Assembly (NCBI RefSeq): GCF_008180155.1
Contig: NZ_VSZS01000053.1
Coordinates: 1 to 64,000 of the forward strand
Source: Neoaquamicrobium microcysteis
GTDB taxonomy: Bacteria; Pseudomonadota; Alphaproteobacteria; Rhizobiales; Rhizobiaceae
Direction of reading: 5' to 3'
DNA length: 64,000 nt
The position numbers and the translations under genes were made by a program. The notes below the pieces were generated by a model that saw only the letters and a list, made by a program, of their open reading frames with translations, had not been told where the DNA came from and ran no database searches. Position 1 is the stretch's first letter, and every line of letters begins with the position of its first letter. This document shows positions 37,069 to 45,692 of this stretch, piece after piece.

Positions 37069-38046
37069 GTGCAGGGAACCGCAAACGACAAACGCCGGCT
37101 TGAGGCGATAGACTTCGCGCGCGGCGCGGCGCTGGTCGCCATGGCGATCTACCATTTCGCATGGGATCTCGAGTTCTTCGGCTACGCGCCGCCGGGAATG
37201 ACGGCCGAAGGCGGCTGGAAGCTGTTCGCACGCGGCATCGCTTCTTCGTTCCTGTTTCTCGTCGGCGTCAGCCTCTATCTGGCGCATGCGAACGGGATCC
37301 GGTGGGCCTCGTTCCGCCGGCGCTTCATCATGGTCGCGGGCGCCGCCGCGGCGATTTCGCTCATCACATGGTTTGCGGTGCCGGGCGCGTTCATCTTCTT
37401 CGGCATCCTGCACCAGATCGCGCTGGCCAGCCTGCTGGGTCTGGCCTTCCTGCGTTGGCCGGCTTGGGCAACCGTGCTTGCCGCGCTGGCCGTCATCGCG
37501 GCACCGCATTTCCTGCGCTCGACCCTGTTCGATCACCCGGCCTTCTGGTGGCTGGGCCTCTCCAGCGTGAATCCGCGCTCCAACGATTACGTCCCGCTGT
37601 TCCCGTGGTTTGCCGCAGTGCTGCTCGGCATCGCGGCTGCCGGTCTGGCAACGCGAGCAGGTCTCTTCGCACGGCTGCGTGCGCTGGCCCTCCCGCGCTG
37701 GACGCGCCCCGTGCAGACCGCCGGCCGCCACAGCCTTCTCGTCTACCTCGTCCACCAGCCGGTGCTGATCGGGCTCATCTGGCTGTTCTCGCTGGTCTTT
37801 CCGGCAGCGCAGACCCCGCCCGACATCGCGTTCACCCGCGCCTGCACCGCCCAGTGCGAGGAAATGCGCGGCCCCCTCTTCTGCGCCGCCTACTGCACCT
37901 GCGTCCTGGAAGGACTGGACAGCGAAAACCGGCTGGATGAAATCCACGGCGGCTCGCCGTCGCCAGAAACCTCGCAGCGCTTGCAGGAAATCGTTCAGGC
38001 GTGCAGTTTCGAGACCGAATTCGCAGTGCCGGAGGAGGAACCATGA
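37069..38046 (+). CDS. DUF1624 membrane protein (heparan-alpha-glucosaminide N-acetyltransferase-like) with Cys-rich tail
   Basis: 325-residue multi-helix membrane protein. The N-terminal block RRLEAIDFARGAALVAMAIYH matches the DUF1624 family, related to acyltransferases such as lysosomal HGSNAT, with the candidate catalytic His in AMAIYHFAWD. About eight membrane helices end near residue 250 (GRHSLLVYLVHQPVLIGLIW). A hydrophilic tail of about 73 residues follows with six cysteines (259, 263, 272, 276, 278, 312). Start is GTG with a GAGGGAAG site. The stop overlaps the next start by 4 bases (ATGA). Acyl acceptor unknown. Confidence 0.85.
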   Translation: MQGTANDKRRLEAIDFARGAALVAMAIYHFAWDLEFFGYAPPGMTAEGGWKLFARGIASSFLFLVGVSLYLAHANGIRWASFRRRFIMVAGAAAAISLITWFAVPGAFIFFGILHQIALASLLGLAFLRWPAWATVLAALAVIAAPHFLRSTLFDHPAFWWLGLSSVNPRSNDYVPLFPWFAAVLLGIAAAGLATRAGLFARLRALALPRWTRPVQTAGRHSLLVYLVHQPVLIGLIWLFSLVFPAAQTPPDIAFTRACTAQCEEMRGPLFCAAYCTCVLEGLDSENRLDEIHGGSPSPETSQRLQEIVQACSFETEFAVPEEEP

Positions 38047-38519
38047 CCCCGATCCAGAACAGCCCCAACACGCTGCCTTGGCCGCCGATCGTCTACATCG
38101 CGGCGGTGGCCGCAGCCATCCTGCTGCACTGGCTGTGGCCGCTGCCCTGGCTGCCCCGGCCCATGTCCGAGCTGCTTTTCGCCATCGGCTGGCTCATCGT
38201 CGGCGTGGCGCTTGCAATGGACATCGCGGCCATGCGCGCCATGGCGTCCGCGAAAACGACGATCATGCCCAACCGCGGCTCAGACCATCTGGTCACCGGC
38301 GGGCCGTTCGCCTTCACCCGCAACCCGATCTATCTCGGCAACACCATGCTGATGATCGGCATCGGACTTATCGCCGGTATCGTCTGGTTCATCCTGCTGG
38401 CGCCCGTCGCCGCCTTCGTCACCCAGAAGCTCGCGATCGAGCGCGAGGAACGGCACCTCGAAGCGCGCTTCGGCAAGAAGTATCGCGATTACGTGAAAAA
38501 GGTGCGGCGCTGGATATGA
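38043..38519 (+). CDS. Isoprenylcysteine carboxyl methyltransferase-family protein
   Basis: 158-residue membrane protein of the ICMT/PEMT-like methyltransferase family. Membrane helices cover about residues 16-35, 42-62 and 95-125; the SAM-site block reads VTGGPFAFTRNPIYLGNTML, followed by IEREERHLEARFGKKYRDY, the conserved Glu-rich C-terminal motif. Start ATG overlaps the DUF1624 stop, so the two are coupled. In bacteria such proteins methylate lipids or small molecules, not prenylated proteins; the target here is unknown. Confidence 0.9.
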   Translation: MTPIQNSPNTLPWPPIVYIAAVAAAILLHWLWPLPWLPRPMSELLFAIGWLIVGVALAMDIAAMRAMASAKTTIMPNRGSDHLVTGGPFAFTRNPIYLGNTMLMIGIGLIAGIVWFILLAPVAAFVTQKLAIEREERHLEARFGKKYRDYVKKVRRWI

Positions 38520-38531
38520 CCTGGAGGTCGG

Positions 38532-38918
38532 CTACGTATTGACGCCCAGCTCCACCAGCCGCTCCACGCACGCCTCTTCGGCGTGATCCAGCTCGGCCAG
38601 CGTCTCCTCGAGATCGCGCCGCTTCTGGCGCAGTTCCTCACGCTTTTCCTCGATGCGCTTTATCATCAGCTTCAGTTGGCCCACCTCGCCCGGCGGCTCC
38701 TTGTACATCTGGATGATCTCGCGAATCTCGTTGATCGAGAAACCGAGGCGCTTGCCGCGCATGATCTGCCGGATGAGATGCCTGTCCGAAGGCTTGAAAA
38801 GGCGCGTTCGGCCGCGCCGAACAGGCGCGATCAGCCCTTCATCCTCGTAGAAGCGCAGCGTGCGCGTCGAGATGTCGAACTCGCGGGTCAGTTCGGTTAT
38901 CGAGTAATATTCCCGCAT
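38532..38918 (-). CDS. MerR-family transcriptional regulator (LiuR-like)
   Basis: 128-residue MerR regulator: winged helix-turn-helix at residues 1-70 (YSITELTREFDISTRTLRFYEDEGLI), then a coiled coil (about 85-120) for dimerisation. No Cys-based metal-binding motif is present, so it is not a metal sensor of the classic type. It resembles LiuR-type regulators that control branched-chain amino acid and acyl-CoA catabolism in proteobacteria, and the TTTACGTAAA palindrome in its own promoter fits that. No liu genes are nearby. Convergent with the methyltransferase gene, 12 bases apart. Confidence 0.9.
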   Translation of the reverse strand: MREYYSITELTREFDISTRTLRFYEDEGLIAPVRRGRTRLFKPSDRHLIRQIMRGKRLGFSINEIREIIQMYKEPPGEVGQLKLMIKRIEEKREELRQKRRDLEETLAELDHAEEACVERLVELGVNT

Positions 38919-38960
38919 GACCGCGGCATCCTGTCATGAATCTGTTGCAGGATTTGGCAC

Positions 38961-38980
38961 GGCATTTACGTAAAAGTCAA
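38961..38980 (-). promoter_or_regulatory. Probable MerR/LiuR operator and promoter with TTTACGTAAA palindrome
   Basis: On the minus strand, TTGACT (38980-38975), a good -35 hexamer, is followed directly by the perfect palindrome TTTACGTAAA (38974-38965), 47 bases before the MerR start codon. MerR-type proteins bind between -35 and -10, and reported LiuR sites share the ACGT-centred core as I recall them. A -10 is weak (CCAAAT at 38957-38952, 17-base spacing). Autoregulation is inferred. Confidence 0.5.
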
Positions 38981-39020
38981 TTCGCAAGACCGCGAGGCTG
39001 GCGGGTCGTGCCTTGGACGC

Positions 39021-39428
39021 CTACGCTTTCCCGCGTTTCTTTCGCGCCGAGCGCGTGGTCGCATTGGCATCCATCGCCGCGCGCACCAGCGCCACGAACG
39101 CGGCTTCGTCGATCTCCGCTCCCTCGCCGATATCGATCGCGCGTCGCGTGTTGCCCTCAAGGCTGGCGTTGAAGAGGCCGGCCGGATCGGCAAGCGAAGC
39201 GCCCTTGGCAAAGGTCAGCTTTACCACCGCCTTGTAAGTTTCGCCGGTGCAGATGATCCCGCTATGCGACCACACGGGCACGCCGCGCCATTTCCACTCC
39301 TCGACCACGTCCGGATCGGCCTTGCGGATCAGGGCGCGGACATGCGCAAGCGTTTCGCCGCGCCAGTCGCCAAGCTCCGCTATGCGCGCGTCGATCAGCT
39401 TCGCGGCGTCGGTTTCTCGTTCGGACAT
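39021..39428 (-). CDS. DUF1801 domain protein
   Basis: 135-residue soluble protein of the DUF1801 (YdhG-like) family. The core is seen in KADPDVVEEWKWRGVPVWSHSG and YKAVVKLTFAKGASL; the tail is Lys/Arg-rich (SARKKRGKA). Function unknown; some relatives are linked to intracellular iron chaperone-like or stress roles, not testable here. It is 18 bases downstream of a second DUF1801 gene on the same strand. Confidence 0.85.
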   Translation of the reverse strand: MSERETDAAKLIDARIAELGDWRGETLAHVRALIRKADPDVVEEWKWRGVPVWSHSGIICTGETYKAVVKLTFAKGASLADPAGLFNASLEGNTRRAIDIGEGAEIDEAAFVALVRAAMDANATTRSARKKRGKA

Positions 39429-39446
39429 CTCGGCAACACCTCCCTC

Positions 39447-39884
39447 TCAGAGCTTCTCGCCGGGCAAGCCGCTCGCCTGCCTCACCCAGGCGGCAAACTG
39501 CGCCTCGTCGAACCCGCCTTCATGGATATCCAGATAACGGACCTCAGGGTGTTTGGATTTGCCCGCCGGCACCGGCTCAAGCGAAGTGCCGCGAAAGAAC
39601 GTCACTTTCACATATCGGGTGAAGCAGTGGAGGCTGAGAAACCACAGATCGTCCTCAATGCCGTAGAACGGCGAATTCCACTTCACCGCCTTGCGCACGC
39701 CTGGCACCTCGCCTTCGATGATCGCGTCGATCCGTCGGCCCAGATCGCTCTTCCAGCCCGGCATGGCGGCAATGTAAGCCTTCACCGGCCCGTCCCCATA
39801 TCCCTTGGCGATCTGCGGGTTTCCGCCGGAAAGCAGGACGACCTCGTCTGCCTTGGCCTTTGCGGCGGGCTTCCTTTCGCCCAT
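39447..39884 (-). CDS. DUF1801 domain protein (second copy)
   Basis: 145-residue DUF1801 protein, a distant paralogue of the gene directly downstream. The family core is RRIDAIIEGEVPGVRKAVKWNSPFYG and HCFTRYVKVTFFRGTSLEP. Start set at MGERKPAAKAKADEVV; the longer frame adds an Arg/Cys-rich stretch that overlaps the mgtE end region. It begins 10 bases after the mgtE stop, so mgtE and the two DUF1801 genes may be one transcript. Confidence 0.85.
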   Translation of the reverse strand: MGERKPAAKAKADEVVLLSGGNPQIAKGYGDGPVKAYIAAMPGWKSDLGRRIDAIIEGEVPGVRKAVKWNSPFYGIEDDLWFLSLHCFTRYVKVTFFRGTSLEPVPAGKSKHPEVRYLDIHEGGFDEAQFAAWVRQASGLPGEKL

Positions 39885-39894
39885 TTCTCTCTCC

Positions 39895-41310
39895 CTAAAG
39901 CAGGCCGAACCACCACGTCGCAAGGCCGAGGAAGGTGAAGAACCCGACCACGTCGGTGATCGTGGTCACGAACACGGCCGACGCGACGGCGGGGTCCGCG
40001 CCGAAGCGGTCGAGCAGCAGCGGGATGAGGATACCGGCCAGCGCGGCTGTCAGCATGTTCACCACCATCGCCACCGCGATGATCCCGCCGATGTCCGGGC
40101 TCGAAAACCAGAACCCCGCAACGATGGCGATAAGGGTGGCGAATATGGCGCCGTTGAGCAGCCCGACGCCGATTTCGCGCCGGATGATGCGGCTCGCATT
40201 GTAGATGTCGATGTCCTTCGTCGCCAGCGCCCGCACCGTCACCGTCATCGTCTGCGAGCCCGCATTGCCGCCCATGCCCGCCACGATCGGCATCAGGATG
40301 GCCAGCGCGACGATCTCCTGGATGGTGGCGTCGAAAAGGCCGATCACCGAAGCCGCCAGAAACGCCATAACGAGATTGACCATCAGCCACGGCACGCGCG
40401 AGCGCGAGGTTGTGAGCACCTTGTCCGACAATTCTTCGTCGCCGACGCCGCCGAGGCGCATCAGATCTTCCTCGGCTTCTTCCTGAATAACGTCGACCAC
40501 GTCGTCGATGGTCAGCACGCCGACGAGACGCTCGTTCTCGTCGACCACGGCGGCGGAGAGAAGATCGTACTGCTCGAAGATTTGCGCGGCTTCTTCCTGG
40601 TCCATCGTGGCCGGGATCGCGTGGCGCGTCTCGTGCATCACCTCTTCGATCTTCACGCCGCGCTGCGTGCGCAGGATCCGGTCGAGATCGACGGCACCGA
40701 GCAGGCGGAAGGTCGGGTCGATGACGAATATCTGGCTGAAGGACTCAGGCAGGTTCTTGTCTTCGCGCATGTAGTCGATCGTCTGGCCCACGGTCCAGAA
40801 CGGCGGCACCGCGACGAACTCCGTCTGCATGCGCCGGCCGGCTGACTCCTCGGGATAGTCCAGAGACCGGCGCAGCCTGATGCGCTCGGTGAACGGAAGC
40901 TGCGCGAGGATTTCTTCCTGATCTTCCTCGTCCAGGTCTTCGAGAATGTAGACCGCGTCGTCGGAATCGAGCTCCTGCACCGCCTGCGCGATCTGCTCGT
41001 TGGGCATCGCGTCCACGATGTCCATGCGGATCGCGTCGTCGACTTCCGTCAGCGCGGTGAAGTCGAAATCGGACCCCATCAGTTCGACCAGCGCCTGACG
41101 CTGCTCGGGCAGAAGAGCTTCGATGAGGTCGCCGACCTCCGACTGGTGAAGCGCGCCGACGTCCTGCTTGAGAGTCAGCGTGTCGCGGTCGGCAATCGCC
41201 GCGCCGATATGCGCCAGGAACGAGGCGCGGATCGCGCCGTCCTCGTCGTAGATGTCTGCGCCTTTGGTGTGAACGTCGTCCTCGGGCGGCCGGTCTTGCG
41301 GATTTTCCAA
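39895..41310 (-). CDS. mgtE: Magnesium channel MgtE
   Basis: Gated magnesium-selective channel of the inner membrane, 471 residues. Domain order is visible: an N-terminal superhelical domain (about 20-155, with DLIEALLPEQRQALVELM), two CBS domains (about 160-285, ending VLTIDDVVDVIQEEAEED), and five membrane helices (about 310-471), with the ion-pathway segment GGNAGSQTMTV. Acidic residues at the N/CBS interface sense Mg2+ in the family. No M-box-like leader could be recognised upstream. Divergent from rimO. Confidence 0.95.
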   Translation of the reverse strand: MENPQDRPPEDDVHTKGADIYDEDGAIRASFLAHIGAAIADRDTLTLKQDVGALHQSEVGDLIEALLPEQRQALVELMGSDFDFTALTEVDDAIRMDIVDAMPNEQIAQAVQELDSDDAVYILEDLDEEDQEEILAQLPFTERIRLRRSLDYPEESAGRRMQTEFVAVPPFWTVGQTIDYMREDKNLPESFSQIFVIDPTFRLLGAVDLDRILRTQRGVKIEEVMHETRHAIPATMDQEEAAQIFEQYDLLSAAVVDENERLVGVLTIDDVVDVIQEEAEEDLMRLGGVGDEELSDKVLTTSRSRVPWLMVNLVMAFLAASVIGLFDATIQEIVALAILMPIVAGMGGNAGSQTMTVTVRALATKDIDIYNASRIIRREIGVGLLNGAIFATLIAIVAGFWFSSPDIGGIIAVAMVVNMLTAALAGILIPLLLDRFGADPAVASAVFVTTITDVVGFFTFLGLATWWFGLL

Positions 41311-41549
41311 CGGCGCCTCCCGTGCGTTAGTGTTCGGTCAGCCCCGTCTAGCCCGCCTGCACGGCGAACACAAAGGCAATCGCGCCGCAACGTGTCGCTG
41401 CGTCGTGCCTGTGGTGAACGCGCGACACCCGTTGGGGTTGCCTGCCCCCGCGCACTCATTGCCGCACGCGTCGCTACGGAGATTACACCTTTGGAAAATT
41501 CGTGCTATGGCGCGGCGCAAATCCCCTCAACCACCGAGAGTTTTCCGCC

Positions 41550-42863
41550 ATGCCAGCGCCCCGCGTCAGCTTTGTAAGCCTTGGATGCCCGAAAGCGCTG
41601 GTGGATTCAGAGCGCATCATCACGCGCCTGCGCGCCGAAGGCTACGAGATCGCGCGCAAGCATGACGGCGCCGACCTCGTCGTCGTCAACACCTGCGGCT
41701 TTCTCGATTCGGCGCGCGACGAATCGCTGGCCGCCATCGGCGACGCGATGAAGGAAAACGGCAAGGTCATCGTCACCGGCTGCATGGGCGCAACGCCAGA
41801 GCTGATCCGAGAGAAGCACCCCAACGTTCTGGCGATCACCGGACCGCAGGCCTATGAAAGCGTCATGACGGCGGTGCATGAGGCCGCGCCGCCCGCCCAC
41901 GAGCCCTTCCTAGACCTGATCCCGCCGCAGGGCGTCAAGCTCACGCCGCGCCATTACGCCTATCTTAAGATTTCGGAAGGCTGCAACAACCGCTGCTCGT
42001 TCTGCATCATTCCTGCGCTGCGCGGCGACCTCGTCTCCCGCCCGGCGGGCGACGTTCTGCGCGAGGCGGAAAAGCTGGTGAAGGCCGGCGTCAAGGAAAT
42101 CCTCGTCATCTCGCAGGATACGTCCGCCTACGGCGTGGACGTGAAGTACCAGCCGAGCCTATGGCAGGATCGCGAGGTGCGCACCAAGTTCATCGACCTG
42201 TCGCGCGAGCTGGGCGAGATGGGCGTATGGGTGCGCATGCACTACGTCTACCCCTACCCGCATGTCGACGAGGTGATCCCGCTGATGGCCGAGGGCAAGA
42301 TCCTCCCCTATCTCGACATCCCGTTCCAGCATGCCTCCCCGGCAGTCCTGAAGAACATGCGTCGCCCCGCCCACCAGGAAAAGACGGCGGCGCGCATCAA
42401 GGCATGGCGGGAGGTGTGCCCGGACCTCGCCGTACGCTCCACCTTCATCGTCGGCTTCCCGGGCGAGACGGACGACGATTTCGAGACGCTGCTCGACTGG
42501 CTGGACGAAGCGAAGATCGACCGCGCCGGCTGCTTCAAATACGAGCCCGTCGGCGGCGCGCGCTCCGAAGAACTCGGCTTGCCCGAGGTTCCGCAGGAGA
42601 TCAAGGAAGCCCGCTGGCGCCGCTTCATGGAGCGCCAGCAGAAGGTCTCCGCCAATCTGCTGAAAAAGAAGATCGGCAAACGCCTGCAAGTCATCATCGA
42701 TGAGGCAAACGGCACGGCAGCAAAGGGCCGCACCCGCTACGACGCGCCGGAGATCGACGGCAACGTCCATCTGGAATCGCGCCGCCCGCTGCGGGTAGGA
42801 GACATCGTCACCGTCAAGATCGATCGTGCCGATGCCTACGACCTCTACGGGCAGGCCAGCTGA
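41550..42863 (+). CDS. rimO: Ribosomal protein uS12 methylthiotransferase RimO
   Basis: Radical-SAM enzyme adding a methylthio group to an Asp of ribosomal protein S12. 437 residues. The N-terminal UPF0004 domain has Cys residues in [23 protein letters not shown] and VTGCMGA for an auxiliary 4Fe-4S cluster. The radical-SAM motif is [13 protein letters not shown]-terminal TRAM domain (about 370-437) follows. The RALVDSE-type signature separates RimO from MiaB. Start set at [15 protein letters not shown]; the longer frame has no conserved residues. Its stop lies 9 bases from the convergent GST gene. Confidence 0.96.
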   Translation: MPAPRVSFVSLGCPKALVDSERIITRLRAEGYEIARKHDGADLVVVNTCGFLDSARDESLAAIGDAMKENGKVIVTGCMGATPELIREKHPNVLAITGPQAYESVMTAVHEAAPPAHEPFLDLIPPQGVKLTPRHYAYLKISEGCNNRCSFCIIPALRGDLVSRPAGDVLREAEKLVKAGVKEILVISQDTSAYGVDVKYQPSLWQDREVRTKFIDLSRELGEMGVWVRMHYVYPYPHVDEVIPLMAEGKILPYLDIPFQHASPAVLKNMRRPAHQEKTAARIKAWREVCPDLAVRSTFIVGFPGETDDDFETLLDWLDEAKIDRAGCFKYEPVGGARSEELGLPEVPQEIKEARWRRFMERQQKVSANLLKKKIGKRLQVIIDEANGTAAKGRTRYDAPEIDGNVHLESRRPLRVGDIVTVKIDRADAYDLYGQAS

Positions 42864-42872
42864 AAAGTCAGC

Positions 42873-43511
42873 CTACCCCGCGAACTGCTTCTGGAAGAAC
42901 GGCGTCTTAATCGCCATTTCCTGATCTTTCTCGGCGGCGCGCAGATTGGCGGGCCTGTCCTTGACGCGATCCATGTAGGCGATGAACGACGGTCGCTCCG
43001 GCAAGGCCTTCATCTGCTGCATCGTATAGCCGATGCTCGACGCGAGTTGCGTATCGGCTGCGGTGAACCGGTCGCCCGCTGCATAGGGGCGCTCCGTCAG
43101 AATGCGGTCGATATAGTTGACCATGTCGTCGGCCAGCCCGAACGAGAAGTGATTGCTCTCGTATTTCCACCCCTGCACCTTCGCAGCCAATGCCGGGTCG
43201 AACACGGAATCGCAATAAACCAGCATTGAGAGGTATGGCCCGCGCATCGGGTGGCCCACCGCCGGAGCAAGACCGGCATTAGGGAACGCCTCTGCCAGAT
43301 AGATGGTAATCGCCGCGCGCTCGGTGATGACGACGCCGTCATGCTCGATGGCGGGCACCTTCTTGCTCGGCTGGATGCGCCGGTAGTTTTCGGGCACGCC
43401 GCCTTCCTGTCTGATGTCGATCTCCGTCAGCTCGTATTCGACTCCCAGTTCCTCCAGCAGCCACAGCACACTGGACGATCTTGACCATGGCGCGTGATAG
43501 AATTTGAGCAT
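42873..43511 (-). CDS. Glutathione S-transferase family protein
   Basis: 212-residue GST. N-terminal thioredoxin-like domain (about 1-80) with APWSRSSSVLWLLEE, the cis-Pro block KKVPAIEHDG and the glutathione-binding ITERAAITIYLAE; C-terminal helical domain from about residue 88 containing GDRFTAADTQLASS, the hydrophobic staple region. The Ser of SRSS is the probable catalytic residue. Substrate unknown. Confidence 0.92.
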   Translation of the reverse strand: MLKFYHAPWSRSSSVLWLLEELGVEYELTEIDIRQEGGVPENYRRIQPSKKVPAIEHDGVVITERAAITIYLAEAFPNAGLAPAVGHPMRGPYLSMLVYCDSVFDPALAAKVQGWKYESNHFSFGLADDMVNYIDRILTERPYAAGDRFTAADTQLASSIGYTMQQMKALPERPSFIAYMDRVKDRPANLRAAEKDQEMAIKTPFFQKQFAG

Positions 43512-43564
43512 AACCCGTCTCCTCGCTTCATTCGGCGGTTTGGATGGGCCGTCTTACCACCAGC

Positions 43565-43588
43565 CTCCTGACAACCGGCCGTCAGGAG
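43565..43588. promoter_or_regulatory. 8-bp inverted repeat upstream of the GST gene
   Basis: CTCCTGAC (43565-43572) and GTCAGGAG (43581-43588), perfect, loop of 8. It lies 54 bases before the GST start and just past the BMP-operon terminator, so it is either a GST operator or a second hairpin of the terminator region. Confidence 0.35.
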
Positions 43589-43605
43589 CAGCCAGTTCGC
43601 CAAAG

Positions 43606-43631
43606 AAAAAGGGCGGCCCGAAGACCGCCCC
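43606..43631 (-). terminator. Rho-independent terminator of the BMP-family ABC operon
   Basis: On the minus strand GGGCGG (43630-43625) pairs with CCGCCC (43616-43611) and is followed by TTTTTC. It lies 25 bases after the stop of the binding-protein gene. Confidence 0.8.
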
Positions 43632-43655
43632 TCGTGATTGCGAACCCGCCTTCGC

Positions 43656-44726
43656 CTACTGCGGAAGCTGGTCGTCCACGCCCTCCACGTAGAAGTTTAG
43701 GCCGAGCAGGAACCCGTCTTCGGCGACTTCGCCGTCGGCCAGCCACTGCGTGCCGTCCTGCTTGTTGATCGGGCCGGTGAACGGGTTGAACTCGTGCGAC
43801 TTGATCTTCGCCTCGGTTTCCTCGGCCAGCGCCTTCACGTCGTCGGGCATGTTGGTGTACGGCGCCATCACGACGTGGCCTTCGGCCATGTCGCCCCAGA
43901 CGTCCACCTGCTCCCAGGTGCCGTCCATGACGGCCTTCACACGCTCGATGTAGTACGGACCCCAGTCGTCGATGATCGAGGTCAGTTGGGTCTCGGGCCC
44001 GAAGGCGATCATGTCCGAAGCCTGGCCGAACGCCTTGATGCCGCGCTCCGCCGCCACCTGGATCGGCGCGGTGGAATCGGTGTGCTGGGTGATGATGTCG
44101 ACGCCCTGGTCGATCAGCGCCTTGGCCGCATCGGCTTCCTTGCCCGGATCGAACCAGGTGTTGGCCCACACCACCTTGACCTTGAAGTCGGGATTGACCG
44201 ACTGCGCGCCGAGCAGGAAGGCGTTGATGCCCATCACCACTTCTGGGATCGGGAACGAGGCGATGTAGCCCGCAACGCCTGCTTCCGACATCTTGGCGGC
44301 GATCACGCCCTGTACGTACCGGCCTTCGTGGAATTTCGAATTGTAGGTCGAGACGTTCTCATGCTCGCGCTTGTAGCCGGTCGCGTGCTCGAACTTCACG
44401 TCCGGGAAACGGCCTGCGATCTTGTTGGTCGGGTCCATGTAACCGAACGACGTGGTGAAGATGATGTCGCAGCCCGAACGTGCCAGGCGCTCCAGCGCGC
44501 GCTCGGCGTCCGCGCTTTCCGGCACGCTTTCCAGAAAGGCCGTCTCGACCTTGTCGCCGAATTCCTTTTCGACGTCGAGAAGGCCCTGATGATGCTGGTA
44601 GGACCAGCCGAAATCGCCGATGGGGCCGATATAGATCCAGCAGGCCTTGGTCTTGTCCTGCGCCATCGCCCCGCCCGGGATCAGCACTGCTGCCGATGCC
44701 GCCAATGCCAGAAGTGTTTTTCTCAT
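43656..44726 (-). CDS. BMP-family ABC transporter substrate-binding protein
   Basis: Periplasmic binding protein of the BMP/PnrA family, 356 residues, which in characterised members binds nucleosides or purines. Signal peptide about residues 1-22 (ending GGAMA before Gln) without a lipobox, so it is soluble in the periplasm. Core family blocks: CWIYIGPIGDFGWSYQHHQG, CDIIFTTSFGYMDPT, and STYNSKFHEGRYVQGVIAAKM. Last gene of ATPase-permease-permease-BMP, followed by a strong terminator. High expression would be expected from its position before the terminator hairpin, an inference. Confidence 0.93.
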   Translation of the reverse strand: MRKTLLALAASAAVLIPGGAMAQDKTKACWIYIGPIGDFGWSYQHHQGLLDVEKEFGDKVETAFLESVPESADAERALERLARSGCDIIFTTSFGYMDPTNKIAGRFPDVKFEHATGYKREHENVSTYNSKFHEGRYVQGVIAAKMSEAGVAGYIASFPIPEVVMGINAFLLGAQSVNPDFKVKVVWANTWFDPGKEADAAKALIDQGVDIITQHTDSTAPIQVAAERGIKAFGQASDMIAFGPETQLTSIIDDWGPYYIERVKAVMDGTWEQVDVWGDMAEGHVVMAPYTNMPDDVKALAEETEAKIKSHEFNPFTGPINKQDGTQWLADGEVAEDGFLLGLNFYVEGVDDQLPQ

Positions 44727-44777
44727 TGTGTCCGTCCTCTGTTGAGATTCGAAAGGGGCTCTATCCCGTTGTTTGTT

Positions 44778-45692
44778 CTAGCGATCCGGCACAAACGGCC
44801 GCCCCAGAGAAGCCGGTGTGTTCACCATTGTCAGTCGCCTGTTTCTTGAGATTAGAACGAGAACCACGATCGTCGCCAGATAGGGCAGCGCAGAAAGCAG
44901 TTGAGAAGGGATCGGCCATCCGAGTGCCTGCGCATGGAGCTGTCCGATGGTCACCGCGCCGAAGAGATAAGCGCCCGCCAGAACCCGCCACGGACGCCAC
45001 GAGGCGAACACCACGAGAGCCAGCGCGATCCAGCCGCGTCCCGCGCTCATGCCCTCCACCCACTGCGGGACATAGACCAGCGCGAGATACGCGCCCGCCA
45101 GCCCGGCGCACGCCCCGCCGAACATCACGGCCAGATAGCGGATGGCGATGACGCGGATGCCCAGCGCATGGGCCGAGCCGTGATTGTCGCCCACCGAGCG
45201 CAGGGTCAAACCCGCCTTGGTGTAGAACAGGAAATAGGCGACGCCGGCCGTCAGCATGATCGAGATGTAGAAGATGGGGTCCTGCCCGAAGACGAGCCGG
45301 CCGACATAGGGCAGGTCGGTAAGGAACGGGATGTACAGCGTTCCCATCTTCACGCCGGGCAGGCCGACGAAGCCCTCGCCGATCATGCCGGACAGGCCGA
45401 GGCCCAGCAGCGTGAGGGCGAGGCCGGTGGCGACCTGGTTGGTCACCAGCGTCAGCGTCAGGAACGCGAACAGCAGCGAGAACAGCGCCCCGACCAGAAT
45501 GGCCGCGAACACGCCGAGCCATGGCGATCCGGTGGTCAGCGCCACGCCGAAGCCGGTGACCGCGCCCATTATCATCATGCCTTCGACGCCGAGGTTGAGC
45601 ACGCCGGAGCGTTCGACGACCAGCTCGCCCATGGCGGCGATCAGCAGCGGCGTCGCGGCCGTCGCGATGGTTATGACGATGGCTTCAAACAT
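44778..45692 (-). CDS. BMP-system ABC transporter permease 2
   Basis: Branched-chain/nucleoside-type (BPD_transp_2) permease, 304 residues with about nine helices. The start region is [22 protein letters not shown] followed by the family motif [16 protein letters not shown]; the cytoplasmic coupling loop is [19 protein letters not shown]. Ends with a polar tail ([18 protein letters not shown]). Overlaps the upstream permease stop by 8 bases. Confidence 0.93.
   Translation of the reverse strand: MFEAIVITIATAATPLLIAAMGELVVERSGVLNLGVEGMMIMGAVTGFGVALTTGSPWLGVFAAILVGALFSLLFAFLTLTLVTNQVATGLALTLLGLGLSGMIGEGFVGLPGVKMGTLYIPFLTDLPYVGRLVFGQDPIFYISIMLTAGVAYFLFYTKAGLTLRSVGDNHGSAHALGIRVIAIRYLAVMFGGACAGLAGAYLALVYVPQWVEGMSAGRGWIALALVVFASWRPWRVLAGAYLFGAVTIGQLHAQALGWPIPSQLLSALPYLATIVVLVLISRNRRLTMVNTPASLGRPFVPDR

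Noticed and set aside
41311-41549. Magnesium M-box riboswitch in front of mgtE
   Set aside because: The divergent mgtE/rimO spacer is only about 240 bases and I could not see the long multi-helix M-box pattern or an associated terminator; M-box elements are mainly a Gram-positive feature.
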